DNA of 64,000 nucleotides from Devosia sp. 2618 (lineage in GTDB: Bacteria > Pseudomonadota > Alphaproteobacteria > Rhizobiales > Devosiaceae), in the NCBI RefSeq assembly GCF_040546815.1, contig NZ_JBEPOO010000001.1, positions 434,001-498,000 of the forward strand, written 5' to 3'. The notes under the pieces were generated by a model, which saw only the letters and a program-made list of their open reading frames with translations, did no database searches and was not told where the DNA came from. Shown in pieces: positions 8,171-16,363 of this stretch (its first letter is position 1; every line of letters begins with the position of its first letter). The translations under genes and the position numbers were made by a program.

Positions 8171-8931
8171 CCGATCTCTCTGCATTTTCGCTGAGCGGAG
8201 AGACCGTGATGGTGACCGGTGCCAATACAGGCATCGGTCAGGGTATTGCGCTCAGCATCGGCCGCGCAGGTGGCCGCGTCATCGGCGTTGGTCGCTCCAG
8301 CATGGAAGAGACCGCATCGCTGATGGCGGGGCAGGGCGCAGACTTTGTCGAAGTGCGCGCCGATCTCGGTTCGGCCAAAGCCGCCCAAGCGATGTTTGAA
8401 ACGGCTTGGGCCGAGCATGGCCCCATCGACGGGCTGGTCAACAATGCCGGCATCATCAAGCGCGCCGATGCGGTCGACTTCACCGAAGAAGACTGGGATC
8501 AGGTGATGGACATCAACCTCAAGACGATGTTTTTCCTCTGCCAGTCGCTGGGCAAAAAGGCGATCGAAGCGGGTCGTGGCGCCCGCATCGTCAACATCTC
8601 TTCGATGCTGAGTTTTCAGGGCGGCATTCGTGTCGCCAGCTACACTGCCTCGAAAAGCGGCGTTCTGGGGATCACGCGCCTGCTGGCCAATGAGTGGGCC
8701 GCCAAGGGCGTCAACGTGAATTCCATTGCGCCCGGCTATATCGAAACCAACAATACCGAAGCGTTGCGGGCCGATCTGGACCGTTCTGCGTCGATCCTGG
8801 GACGCATCCCCGCCGGTCGCTGGGGCGCGTCCTCCGATATCGGGGATGCAGCGGTGTTCCTTCTGGCTCCGGCCTCCAACTACATGCATGGCGCTGTCAT
8901 CCCCGTGGATGGCGGATGGCTCGCGAGGTAA
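8167..8931 (+). CDS. kduD: 2-dehydro-3-deoxy-D-gluconate 5-dehydrogenase (SDR)
   Basis: A 254-residue classical short-chain dehydrogenase. It carries the cofactor motif TGANTGIG (17-24), NNAGI after strand 4, the catalytic Ser in NISSMLS, the YTASKSG active-site Tyr/Lys, and the PGYIETNNTEALR substrate loop typical of KduD. It reduces the KduI product to 2-keto-3-deoxygluconate using NAD(P)H. It overlaps kduI by ATGA-type coupling at GTGA (8167-8170) and precedes kdgF by 4 bases. No kdgK/kdgA genes are visible here, so the later KDG steps must be encoded elsewhere. Confidence 0.94.
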   Translation: MTDLSAFSLSGETVMVTGANTGIGQGIALSIGRAGGRVIGVGRSSMEETASLMAGQGADFVEVRADLGSAKAAQAMFETAWAEHGPIDGLVNNAGIIKRADAVDFTEEDWDQVMDINLKTMFFLCQSLGKKAIEAGRGARIVNISSMLSFQGGIRVASYTASKSGVLGITRLLANEWAAKGVNVNSIAPGYIETNNTEALRADLDRSASILGRIPAGRWGASSDIGDAAVFLLAPASNYMHGAVIPVDGGWLAR

Positions 8932-8935
8932 TCTG

Positions 8936-9271
8936 ATGACTGACCAAAAGCTGTTCGCACAGGCGAACGAGGGCGAAGCAACCGTTCTGGCCCCCGGCAA
9001 TACGCGCCGTGTGCTGATCCATGTGCCGGAACTGATGCAGGTCGAGTTTGGCTTTGACAAAGGCGCGGTCGGTGCTCTGCATAGCCATCCTCATATTCAG
9101 GTGAGCTATGTGGCAGAGGGCTCGTTCGAAGTGACCATCGATGGTGTGACCGAGATCATCGGCACCGGCGGTAGCTTCATCGTGCCACCGAACCTTGTGC
9201 ATGGTGTCGTGGCGCTCGAAAAGGGGCGCTTGATCGACGTGTTTACACCGCATCGGGCGGATTTTTTGTAG
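8936..9271 (+). CDS. kdgF: cupin KdgF, unsaturated-uronate linearising protein
   Basis: A 111-residue single-domain cupin. The metal-binding pattern is visible: HSHPHIQVSYVAEG (His, His, Gln and the following region) and a second conserved box with PPNLVHGVVAL. KdgF was shown in other bacteria to convert 4,5-unsaturated monouronates from pectin or alginate into linear ketonised forms, the step just before KduI. Its place as the last gene after kduI-kduD supports this assignment. The ATG at 8936 lies 4 bases after the kduD stop; longer upstream frames only run through kduD. Confidence 0.87.
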   Translation: MTDQKLFAQANEGEATVLAPGNTRRVLIHVPELMQVEFGFDKGAVGALHSHPHIQVSYVAEGSFEVTIDGVTEIIGTGGSFIVPPNLVHGVVALEKGRLIDVFTPHRADFL

Positions 9272-9274
9272 GGG

Positions 9275-9390
9275 ATACCCCACCTAACCTCCCCCTGATA
9301 TGGGGAGGAATTTGGCCGGTGAATTTCCGAGACGGTGCCCAAACTCGATCTATTCCTCCCACTTTTCAGGGGGAGGCCAGGTTGGGGCAT
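9275..9390. repeat. palindromic intergenic element after kdgF
   Basis: An imperfect inverted repeat of about 35-base arms: CCCCACCTAACCTCCCCCTG near 9278 faces CAGGGGGAGGCCAGGTTGGGG near 9367-9387, with GGGGAGGAAT/ATTCCTCCC inside. It belongs to the dispersed palindromic elements (REP/RPE-like) seen elsewhere in the window and may also end transcription of the uronate operon. Confidence 0.65.
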
Positions 9391-9406
9391 TCTTGCTTCC
9401 TCGCCG

Positions 9407-10027
9407 TCACCCAATCTCCGCCAGCATCCCCGCATAAGCCACATCATGCTGCCCGGCCCAGTTATCCATACCGGGCCCGGTCAGCTTGCCTCTGCGCGGC
9501 GGAATGTAACTTGAGATCGACCGCACCGGTTCCTCGCGCCATTGCAGGTTGAACGCCGCCAGCTTCGGGAAAAATTCCATGTCGTGGTACGGCAAATGGT
9601 CATGTACCCACCACGCCATCGCCTCCCAATCGTCGGTTCGTTCGTAGTAGGGCACGAAACGGTTGACCACGACGCAAGCTGTGGCACCCATGCGGCCATC
9701 GGCATCGAGATGATCCCAGATGTGCCCGGCATAGTTGGCTTCATTATTGGCACAGTTGAGCTTGTTGATATTGCCGAAGTGGTTGACCTCGGGCGACCGA
9801 TAGGCTGAGCGGATCGAGATCTTGCCAAATCGCGCTTGCAGAGGTTCGAGCAGGGTTTCGCACAGCACTGTGCCGGTCTTGATGGCCAGATCCGTGTCTT
9901 CAGGGAAGTTGGTAAAGCCATGCATGATAGCGATTTCGGAGTGCAGGAAATCGCGCAGGAAGAAGTTTTCGCTGAGTTGAACGCGGCCTAAAGCTTCAAG
10001 GCTTTTGACAGATTTGGGCTGACGCAT
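9407..10027 (-). CDS. M15-like (D-Ala-D-Ala carboxypeptidase fold) protein, uncertain
   Basis: A 206-residue cytosolic-looking protein with no signal peptide. The central SAYRSPEVN resembles the GYRSPxYN motif of M15A/peptidoglycan peptidases, and the following AGHIWDHLDADG and WWVHDHLPYHD blocks hold His/Asp residues that could correspond to the metal site, but the spacing is not canonical. Catalysis is therefore not claimed. The ATG at 10027 has a weak AG-rich stretch upstream; a GTG at 10039 is an alternative giving four more residues. It is transcribed away from the TRIC gene and shows no functional link to its neighbours. Confidence 0.5.
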   Translation of the reverse strand: MRQPKSVKSLEALGRVQLSENFFLRDFLHSEIAIMHGFTNFPEDTDLAIKTGTVLCETLLEPLQARFGKISIRSAYRSPEVNHFGNINKLNCANNEANYAGHIWDHLDADGRMGATACVVVNRFVPYYERTDDWEAMAWWVHDHLPYHDMEFFPKLAAFNLQWREEPVRSISSYIPPRRGKLTGPGMDNWAGQHDVAYAGMLAEIG

Positions 10028-10101
10028 GGCGGCTCTCACTGGACGTCACACTATCTTGCGCTAACGTGGCGCGGGACAACCCGGTTTCGACAGGATGCGC
10101 C

Positions 10102-10716
10102 ATGCTTGACGTGATCTTTTACATCGCCATCACGGCTGAGGCGATGACGGCGGCGCTGGCGGCCGGGCGGCGCAAGATGGACTGGTTCGGGGTGTGCCTG
10201 TTGGCCTGTGTGACCGCGCTTGGTGGTGGCACGATCCGCGACCTGTTCCTCAACCACTACCCGCTCTATTGGGTCGAAAACCCCTATATCCTGCTGTTGG
10301 TATGCGGCGCAGCGCTGTTCACGATTGCCATCGCGCGCTTTGTCGACCGGCTGCGCTGGCCGTTCCTGCTGCTGGACGGATTGGGGTTGGTGGTTTTCAC
10401 CATCATCGGTTGCTCCATTGCCATGGAAGTTGGTGCCCATCCGCTGATCGTGCTGGTTGCGGGCATGGTGACCGGCATTTTCGGCGGCATTTTGCGCGAT
10501 GTGCTGTGCAATGACGTGCCGCTGGTGTTTCGCGGCGAGCTTTACGCCACGGTCTCGATCGTCACTGGGGCGATCTACTATTTTGGCCTGATCTTCGGCC
10601 TCAATGCGGACGTGGTTGTGCTGGCGGCCATCGCGGTCGGGTTCCCGCTGCGCGTGCTGGCCATCATCAACAAGTGGGAGATGCCCAAGTTCGTGTACGA
10701 CCGCGATCTTCGGTAG
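10102..10716 (+). CDS. TRIC-type cation channel family protein (YicG/UPF0126)
   Basis: A 204-residue membrane protein with two tandem copies of a three-helix unit plus a last helix, characteristic of the bacterial TRIC family. Both repeats show the Gly-rich helix: VTALGGGTIRDLFL (first) and VTGIFGGILRDVLC (second). Structures of prokaryotic TRIC homologues show trimeric monovalent-cation channels; the physiological role in bacteria is unsettled. The start at ATG 10102 is preferred (AGGA just upstream, and the hydrophobic helix begins immediately) over a GTG at 10066. Confidence 0.85.
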   Translation: MLDVIFYIAITAEAMTAALAAGRRKMDWFGVCLLACVTALGGGTIRDLFLNHYPLYWVENPYILLLVCGAALFTIAIARFVDRLRWPFLLLDGLGLVVFTIIGCSIAMEVGAHPLIVLVAGMVTGIFGGILRDVLCNDVPLVFRGELYATVSIVTGAIYYFGLIFGLNADVVVLAAIAVGFPLRVLAIINKWEMPKFVYDRDLR

Positions 10717-10796
10717 CACCAGCACTGACAAATAGGGCTTTTCCGCCTCTCGCGAATATGGCAAGGACCTACCATACAAGATGAGGAGTGCTTGAC

Positions 10797-12008
10797 GTGC
10801 GGCAGACCTGGCGGTGGTTCGGTCCCAAGGACCAGTGCAGTATCGACGATATCACCCAGGTGGGCGCTACGGGCGTCGTTAGTGCCTTGCACCATGTGCC
10901 CAATGGCGTGGTCTGGTCGCCTGAGGAAATCGCCAAGCGTCATCAGGAAATTGCCACCCGCAAGGACGGCACGCCGTCGGGACTCACTTGGGATGTGGTC
11001 GAAAGCCTGCCGGTGTCGGAAGACATCAAGAAGCAGAAAAATGACTGGCATGAGCATATCGAGAACTACAAGATTTCGATGAAGCACCTCGCCGACACCG
11101 GCATCGAGGTCATCTGCTACAATTTCATGCCAGTGCTGGACTGGACCCGCACCGATCTGCGCTGGACCGTGCCGAATCGCGGCTCGTGCATGCGGTTCGA
11201 TATCAATGATTTCGCTGCCTTCGACATTCACGTGCTGGAACGTCACGGTGCGGCGACCGACTACACCAATGCCATTGCTGATGAGGCCGAGAAGCGGTTT
11301 GCCGGCATGGACGATGCGGCGCGCAAGCAATTGGCACGCAATGTCACCATGGGCCTGCCGGGCTCGACGGAATCCATGTCGCTCGATGACGTTCGCGCGC
11401 ATCTGGCCGAATATGGCGATATCAGCCGCGACCGGCTGCGTGCCAATTTCGTCGACTTCCTCGACGCCGTCGTGCCGACCGCCGAAGATCTGGGCCTGCG
11501 ACTGTGCTGCCACCCGGACGATCCCCCGTTCTCGCTGCTGGGTCTGCCGCGCGTCATGTCGACCGAAGCCGACTACAAGCACATTCTTGACGCAGTCGAC
11601 AGCCCGGCCAACGGGATGACGCTGTGTTCCGGTTCGCTCGGCGCACGGCCGGACAATGATCTGCCCGGCATGATGGAGCGGTTGGGCGACAAGGTGCATT
11701 TCCTGCACCTGCGCAACGTCAAGCGCGACAGCGAACACCTGTTTGGCTCGTTCTACGAGGCCGAGCATCTGGCAGGCGATACCGACATGGTGGCGCTGAT
11801 TGCGGCAATCGTGCGCGAAGAAAAGAAGCGCAGGGCGGCGGGTCGAGCCGATCACAGCATTCCGATGCGGCCAGACCATGGGCAGGATATTCTCGACGAT
11901 CTGGGTCGGCGCTCGCAACCGGGCTACCCGACCATCGGGCGCATGAAGGGGCTGGCAGAACTGCGGGGCGTGTTTGCCGCGCTGGAACACGCGAATCTGG
12001 GCCTCTAG
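10797..12008 (+). CDS. uxuA: mannonate dehydratase
   Basis: A 403-residue enzyme that dehydrates D-mannonate to 2-keto-3-deoxygluconate in glucuronate catabolism. It starts with the family-typical RQTWRWFGP. Diagnostic segments are the ALHHVPNG strand, YNFMPVLDWTRT, the metal-binding CCHPDDPP and HLRNVKR, and the near-C-terminal MRPDHGQDIL. The GTG at 10797 is selected because GAGGAG ends 8 bases before it; the GTG at 10788 overlaps the ribosome site. It is separate from the kdu operon but feeds the same KDG node, so this stretch encodes two uronate branches. Confidence 0.94.
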   Translation: MRQTWRWFGPKDQCSIDDITQVGATGVVSALHHVPNGVVWSPEEIAKRHQEIATRKDGTPSGLTWDVVESLPVSEDIKKQKNDWHEHIENYKISMKHLADTGIEVICYNFMPVLDWTRTDLRWTVPNRGSCMRFDINDFAAFDIHVLERHGAATDYTNAIADEAEKRFAGMDDAARKQLARNVTMGLPGSTESMSLDDVRAHLAEYGDISRDRLRANFVDFLDAVVPTAEDLGLRLCCHPDDPPFSLLGLPRVMSTEADYKHILDAVDSPANGMTLCSGSLGARPDNDLPGMMERLGDKVHFLHLRNVKRDSEHLFGSFYEAEHLAGDTDMVALIAAIVREEKKRRAAGRADHSIPMRPDHGQDILDDLGRRSQPGYPTIGRMKGLAELRGVFAALEHANLGL

Positions 12009-12140
12009 AGCAATTATTCCGTCGCGAGGCGCAAATATTTCCTCAAATAGGCTTATATTCCGCAGTTCGCTTTACGAACTTTCAAAGTGTCAGGCCCAAC
12101 CTGTAGCCTCAAATTGAGGCGCGAGGCGGCTCCAGTGACT

Positions 12141-14018
12141 ATGCTGACGACATTTCAAAAGGTGGTGAACTGGTTCATTCCAGACCACCTGCAGAGCGAT
12201 CTGCACAAGCGCAAGCGCGTGCAGATGTTCATAGGCAGCCATCTGCTCGGTCCACTGATCGCCACGCCCATCCCGCTGATGCTGTGGTTTGCCGATCCAC
12301 AGCCCATGCCGCATGTGCTGATCCTGGCGCTATCGATTTACGGCTTCTGGCCGTTTCTGGCTTTGGTGAAGCGGTTTCCGGGCGCCTATACGCAGCTGGC
12401 TATGGGGTCGGTGCTGAACCTGACCTTCTGCATCCTGTGGGCGACCTATAATTACGGCGGCACCAGTTCGCCCTTCCTCGTCTGGCTGGTGCTGACGCCG
12501 CTGCTGGGTTTCATGTATCTGGGCTCGACCTGGACGGCGCGAATCTTCGTTCTGCTGCAGATCGCTGTGGGCATTGCCACGCTCTATGCCGTGCACCTCT
12601 ACGGCACATTCCCGAACCACATCGCGGTCGAGAACATGGTGGTGGCGGGCGTGCTGTCGGCGCTGGGCTCGAGCATTTATGTCTTCGTGATCGCCGCCTA
12701 TTATTCGACCGTGGTGGACAGCCAATCCGAACTGATCAAGGAAGTCGATCGCCATCAATCAACACTCAAGGCTCTGACGTCAGCCAAGGACGAGGCGGAG
12801 CGCGCCAATGGTGCCAAGTCGGAATTCCTCGCCAAGATGAGCCATGAGTTGCGCACACCGCTCAATGCTGTGCTTGGTTACTCAGAAATTCTGCTCGAAG
12901 ACGCCGAACTCGATGGGCGTGGCGAGCAGATCGCAGATTTGCAAAAAATCAGTGCCGCCGGCAAGCATCTGCTGGCCATGGTCAACGACATCCTCGATAT
13001 TTCCAAGATCGAGGCTGGCAAGATGGCGCTGCATCTTGATGACGTCGATCTTGACCAGTTGATCGATGAGGTCGAGTCCACGGCCCGGCCGATGGCGGCC
13101 AAGAACACCAATAGCCTGCGGGTTGAACGCGGCGCCGATCTTGGGATGATCCATGCCGATGCCACCAAGCTGCGGCAAGCGATCTTTAACCTGCTGTCGA
13201 ACGCGTCCAAGTTCACCCAGAACGGGCAGATCACGCTCGACGTTCGTCGGGCCGAAGGCAATCTGCAGATTGTCGTCGCCGACACCGGCATAGGGATTTC
13301 CGAGGATCAGCAGAAGGTGCTGTTTTCCAATTTCACGCAGGCCAATGCCAAGATTGCTGCCGTCTATGGCGGTACCGGGCTAGGCCTCTCCCTGAGCCAG
13401 AACCTTTGTCGCCTGATGGGCGGGCGGATCGAGCTCGAAAGCAAGCTGGGCGAGGGGAGCCGTTTCACCATCCTGTTGCCGGCGCCGCTGCCTGCCGGGG
13501 TGATCGCGCCAACTGTGCAGCGTAGCGTGGATGACGATGAGGCCGCCTTTATCGCCGAGCAGGATGCGGAACTGGAAGAACACGCCAGTCCGGCGGTTGC
13601 GGGCGGTGAAACCGCCAATCCGAAACGGCGCCCGCGGGTGCTGATTGTTGATGACGACCGGGACTTCCTTGAACTCGCAGAGCGCCTGTTCATTCGGGAG
13701 GACTACACGCCGATTTGCACCGACGCGCCGCAGTCGGCCCTGCAGATCGCCCGCACCGTCAAACCGGCAGCGATATTTCTCGACATCATGATGCCCGGAT
13801 TTGATGGTTGGGATGTGTTAGCGGCGCTGCGTGCAGATCCTGTAACGGCCGATATTCCCGTGTTCATGATCTCCATTCTCAGCGATCGCGGCCGAGTGCT
13901 GGCGGCTGGGGCCAATGGAATTGTCGTGAAGCCACTCGATTCTGGAAAGCTCAGGGCTGCTTTTGCAGCACTCGCTTCGACACGTGGTCGATCCCCTGCC
14001 AAAGCAGCAAACGCCTAA
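12141..14018 (+). CDS. hybrid sensor histidine kinase with six-TM N-terminal sensor and C-terminal receiver
   Basis: A 625-residue protein. Six hydrophobic helices fill residues ~30-210 with only short loops, so sensing is probably within the membrane. A short coiled linker follows, then HisKA with phospho-acceptor H235 in KMSHELRTPLN, HATPase_c (N box NLLSNASKF, DTGIGI, GGTGLGLSLSQ) and a REC domain with the DDD acidic cluster, phospho-acceptor Asp in FLDIMMPG and the conserved Lys in VVKPLD. This architecture matches Vibrio CqsS. A single-domain receiver follows 17 bases later, and an alpha-oxoamine synthase lies just beyond. GTG codons upstream (12087, 12135) are possible alternative starts. 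Confidence 0.88.
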   Translation: MLTTFQKVVNWFIPDHLQSDLHKRKRVQMFIGSHLLGPLIATPIPLMLWFADPQPMPHVLILALSIYGFWPFLALVKRFPGAYTQLAMGSVLNLTFCILWATYNYGGTSSPFLVWLVLTPLLGFMYLGSTWTARIFVLLQIAVGIATLYAVHLYGTFPNHIAVENMVVAGVLSALGSSIYVFVIAAYYSTVVDSQSELIKEVDRHQSTLKALTSAKDEAERANGAKSEFLAKMSHELRTPLNAVLGYSEILLEDAELDGRGEQIADLQKISAAGKHLLAMVNDILDISKIEAGKMALHLDDVDLDQLIDEVESTARPMAAKNTNSLRVERGADLGMIHADATKLRQAIFNLLSNASKFTQNGQITLDVRRAEGNLQIVVADTGIGISEDQQKVLFSNFTQANAKIAAVYGGTGLGLSLSQNLCRLMGGRIELESKLGEGSRFTILLPAPLPAGVIAPTVQRSVDDDEAAFIAEQDAELEEHASPAVAGGETANPKRRPRVLIVDDDRDFLELAERLFIREDYTPICTDAPQSALQIARTVKPAAIFLDIMMPGFDGWDVLAALRADPVTADIPVFMISILSDRGRVLAAGANGIVVKPLDSGKLRAAFAALASTRGRSPAKAANA

Positions 14019-14035
14019 TAAGGAGCAACGCAGAA

Positions 14036-14431
14036 ATGGCTCTGGTTCTCATCGTCGAGGATAATCCGATCAACCGCGACGTGTTGGGGCGCCGCCTCGA
14101 ACGGCGCGGCTTTTCCATCCGTTTTGCCGAAGACGGTCCTAGCGGCATTGCCGCTGCAAAGGCGCTGATGCCCGATGTGATCCTGATGGATATTGGGCTA
14201 GGCGAAATGGATGGCTGCGAAGCGACGCGGCGCATTCGTGCCGACCCGCAGACGGCGGCTTTGCCGATCATTGCGCTGACAGCGAGTGCGTTTGAATCCG
14301 ACCGGGCCAATGCGCTCGCGGCCGGTTGCATCGACTTTGATACCAAGCCTGTCGATCTGCCGCGTCTGCTCGGCAAGATGCAGGCCGTGCTTGGTCCCAA
14401 GACGCCGGAAGCGGCGCTGAATTTCGTTTAG
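14036..14431 (+). CDS. single-domain response regulator
   Basis: A 131-residue CheY/DivK-like receiver with no output domain. It keeps the EDN acidic site near the N-terminus (LIVEDNPINRD), the phospho-acceptor Asp in ILMDIGLGEMDG, Thr in IIALTAS and the conserved Lys in DTKPVD. AAGGAG lies about 10 bases before its ATG, and the gene is 17 bases after the hybrid kinase, so the two form an operon. It probably takes phosphate from that kinase or a phosphotransferase. The sequence up to PVDLPRLL resembles DivK-like regulators of alphaproteobacteria, but its neighbourhood argues for a dedicated pathway. Confidence 0.88.
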   Translation: MALVLIVEDNPINRDVLGRRLERRGFSIRFAEDGPSGIAAAKALMPDVILMDIGLGEMDGCEATRRIRADPQTAALPIIALTASAFESDRANALAAGCIDFDTKPVDLPRLLGKMQAVLGPKTPEAALNFV

Positions 14432-14443
14432 GCCGGTTGCCTG

Positions 14444-14845
14444 TTAGACGGCGCTGACCAGACGGTTGCGATTGAGAACCTCGCGCAACCGCGCAAAATC
14501 GAGTGGCTTTTGATGCACTGACGGGCGACGCAGCCCAAGCGCTTCGGCAGAGCGCTGCACGATCCGCAGAGTCTGCTCATCCTGCCCACTGACGATGATG
14601 AGTTCCCCACCATAGTGAACCTCGGCCAGCAGGCGGAACAGCCCGATGGCGTCGATATGGGGCATCGAGATGTCCAGCGATACGACGTCGGGGCGCAACG
14701 CCGACACCAGCGTAATCACGCCACGCGGATCAGAGGTCGCGAAGGCGTCATAGCCACAGCGTTCGGCCACGCGCACGACGAGCTCGGCGGATGGGGCGTC
14801 GTCGTCGACCGCAAGGAGTTTGAGGGATCGTGCTGCGGACGTCAT
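14444..14845 (-). CDS. single-domain response regulator coupled to the alpha-oxoamine synthase gene
   Basis: A 133-residue receiver: DDD acidic triad in LLAVDDDAPSAE, the phospho-acceptor Asp in VVSLDISMPHIDA, a Ser at the Thr position (IIVSGQDE) and the Lys in HQKPLDF. No effector domain is present. Its ATG overlaps the stop of the upstream alpha-oxoamine synthase gene (ATGA at 14842-14845), so the two are translationally coupled. It is convergent, 12 bases apart, with the other receiver at 14036. Similar stand-alone receivers occur next to CHASE and HWE kinases in rhizobia, but coupling to a PLP synthase is unusual. Confidence 0.86.
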   Translation of the reverse strand: MTSAARSLKLLAVDDDAPSAELVVRVAERCGYDAFATSDPRGVITLVSALRPDVVSLDISMPHIDAIGLFRLLAEVHYGGELIIVSGQDEQTLRIVQRSAEALGLRRPSVHQKPLDFARLREVLNRNRLVSAV

Positions 14846-16188
14846 GCTATGGAGCGCGCCCGTCTCTCATCGGACTGGCCTTCATGGCCGAGGCGGTATT
14901 CGAGATCTGCCTCCCGCATGGCCCTGGCAAGAATGTCCACGACCTGATCGATGTCCTCATGCGTGTGGGACGCCATGACCTGGAAGCGAAAGCGCGAGCC
15001 TCCCTGTGGCACGGCAGGGTATTCGACCAGATTGGCGATGCCGCCCAGATCCATCAGATTGCGGCTGGCAAAGCGGCCAACGGCCTCGACACCCAGCCGG
15101 ACGGGGACGATAGGCGAGGGGTTGCCCATGGCCTCTAGGCCCGCCTTGGCCAATGCGTCGCGCATATAGACGATGTTGTCCATCAGCTTGCGGCGTAGCG
15201 CACGGCCTTCTTCCGAGCGGACGATGGTGAGTGCCGCCAAAACGCTGGCGGCCTGCATCGGAGACAAAGCGTTGGAGAACGTGTGGCTGGCGCTGAAGTA
15301 TTTGAGGTATTCCGAAGTAGCCTTGTCTTTGACGGCGACGAAGCCGCCATTGGAGCCAAGGGTTTTTGAGAAGCTGCCGACGATGATGTCGACGGCGTCC
15401 ATAGCGTTCTGCAGGCCGAGGTGGCCAAGGCCGTCATCGCCGACGGAGCCAAGGTCGTGGGCGCAATCGACCAGCAGAATGGCGTTAAACTGATCGCAGA
15501 GCGTTCGAATGGCGCGCAGGTCGGGCGTATCGGAATGCATCGAATAAAGGCTCTCCGTCACGACCAGAATGCCGTTGTTCTTGTCTTCTTCGCGGATGCG
15601 GCTGAGTTTGCGGGCTAGCGCCTCAAGGTTGAGATGGCCGTGAAAGTGCACGTTCTGCGTTGCGGCCTTGGCGCCTTCCTGCAGGCACGAATGGGCCAGA
15701 ATATCGAGAATGACATGATCGTTCGGGCGAACGATAGCCTGCACAGCGCCATAGCCCGCCGCCCAGCCGGTGGGGTAGAGCACGATTTCGCGGTCGCCAA
15801 GAAAGCGCGACATAGCCTGTTCAAGCTGCAGCGAATAGCTGGTGTTGCCGAGCAGCGCGGCCGAACCGGCGCTATGCACGCCAAACTGGTTGATGGCGTC
15901 GATGGCGGCGGCTTTGACGGCTGGATGCGATGACAGGTTCAGGTAGTCCTGGCTGCCGAAATTGATGCCGGAGAACGGCTCGCCAGTGTCGCTCTGCGCG
16001 TCGCAATGGGCTTGTGGCGCGGTGGAGATCGAGCGGGCATAGGGCCACAGATTGTGCTCGCGGCGCAGGTTCTGCCAATCGTAAAATCCGGCAATACGAT
16101 CAATGAGGTCAGGTCCTTCGGGCGAACGGAAATCGCGCAGACTACCAGTCAGCGCGGCTTCCGGGACCGGACGGGATCTCAGGGTCAT
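14842..16188 (-). CDS. alpha-oxoamine synthase (CqsA/LqsA, KBL or SPT-like PLP enzyme)
   Basis: A 448-residue fold-type I PLP enzyme of the alpha-oxoamine synthase family, which condenses an acyl-CoA with an amino acid. Seen: ring-stacking His in LDILAHSCLQEGA (about residue 166), DCAH (cofactor Asp and His, about 241-244) and the Schiff-base Lys in SFSKTLGSNGG (about 275). The segment TGWAAGYGAVQAI then AHSCLQEGAKAA is arranged like CqsA (SGW...LLQTI, AHMSLWEGA). 5-aminolevulinate synthase and SPT remain possible. ATG 16188 is chosen because GGAG lies 6 bases upstream. It is coupled to a receiver gene, which argues for signalling rather than housekeeping. Confidence 0.78.
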   Translation of the reverse strand: MTLRSRPVPEAALTGSLRDFRSPEGPDLIDRIAGFYDWQNLRREHNLWPYARSISTAPQAHCDAQSDTGEPFSGINFGSQDYLNLSSHPAVKAAAIDAINQFGVHSAGSAALLGNTSYSLQLEQAMSRFLGDREIVLYPTGWAAGYGAVQAIVRPNDHVILDILAHSCLQEGAKAATQNVHFHGHLNLEALARKLSRIREEDKNNGILVVTESLYSMHSDTPDLRAIRTLCDQFNAILLVDCAHDLGSVGDDGLGHLGLQNAMDAVDIIVGSFSKTLGSNGGFVAVKDKATSEYLKYFSASHTFSNALSPMQAASVLAALTIVRSEEGRALRRKLMDNIVYMRDALAKAGLEAMGNPSPIVPVRLGVEAVGRFASRNLMDLGGIANLVEYPAVPQGGSRFRFQVMASHTHEDIDQVVDILARAMREADLEYRLGHEGQSDERRARSIA

Positions 16189-16363
16189 ATCGCTCTCCAT
16201 CGGACATTCTGTCCCTTGCTTGGGGCGAAACTACTTAGCGCGACTTGAAAATCGAATTAATCGTCTCGGTTTATTTTTGGTGATTATTTCTGCGACAACA
16301 TTCCGTATTCCTATTGTTGCAAGTACATACGCAAAATTAAGTGCTGACGTGCACTTTGCGGAT
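16189..16363. promoter_or_regulatory. AT-rich divergent promoter region
   Basis: This 175-base gap separates the divergent alpha-oxoamine synthase and GGDEF-EAL genes and is distinctly more A/T-rich than its surroundings. It should carry both promoters. No single -35/-10 pair or operator stands out clearly enough to assign. Confidence 0.4.

Noticed and set aside
10756..10779. A second CATACAA operator before uxuA (ATATGG-N10-CCATAC)
   Set aside because: The half sites are oriented the other way from the 3515-3539 dyad and spacing differs, so shared control of uxuA is not supported.
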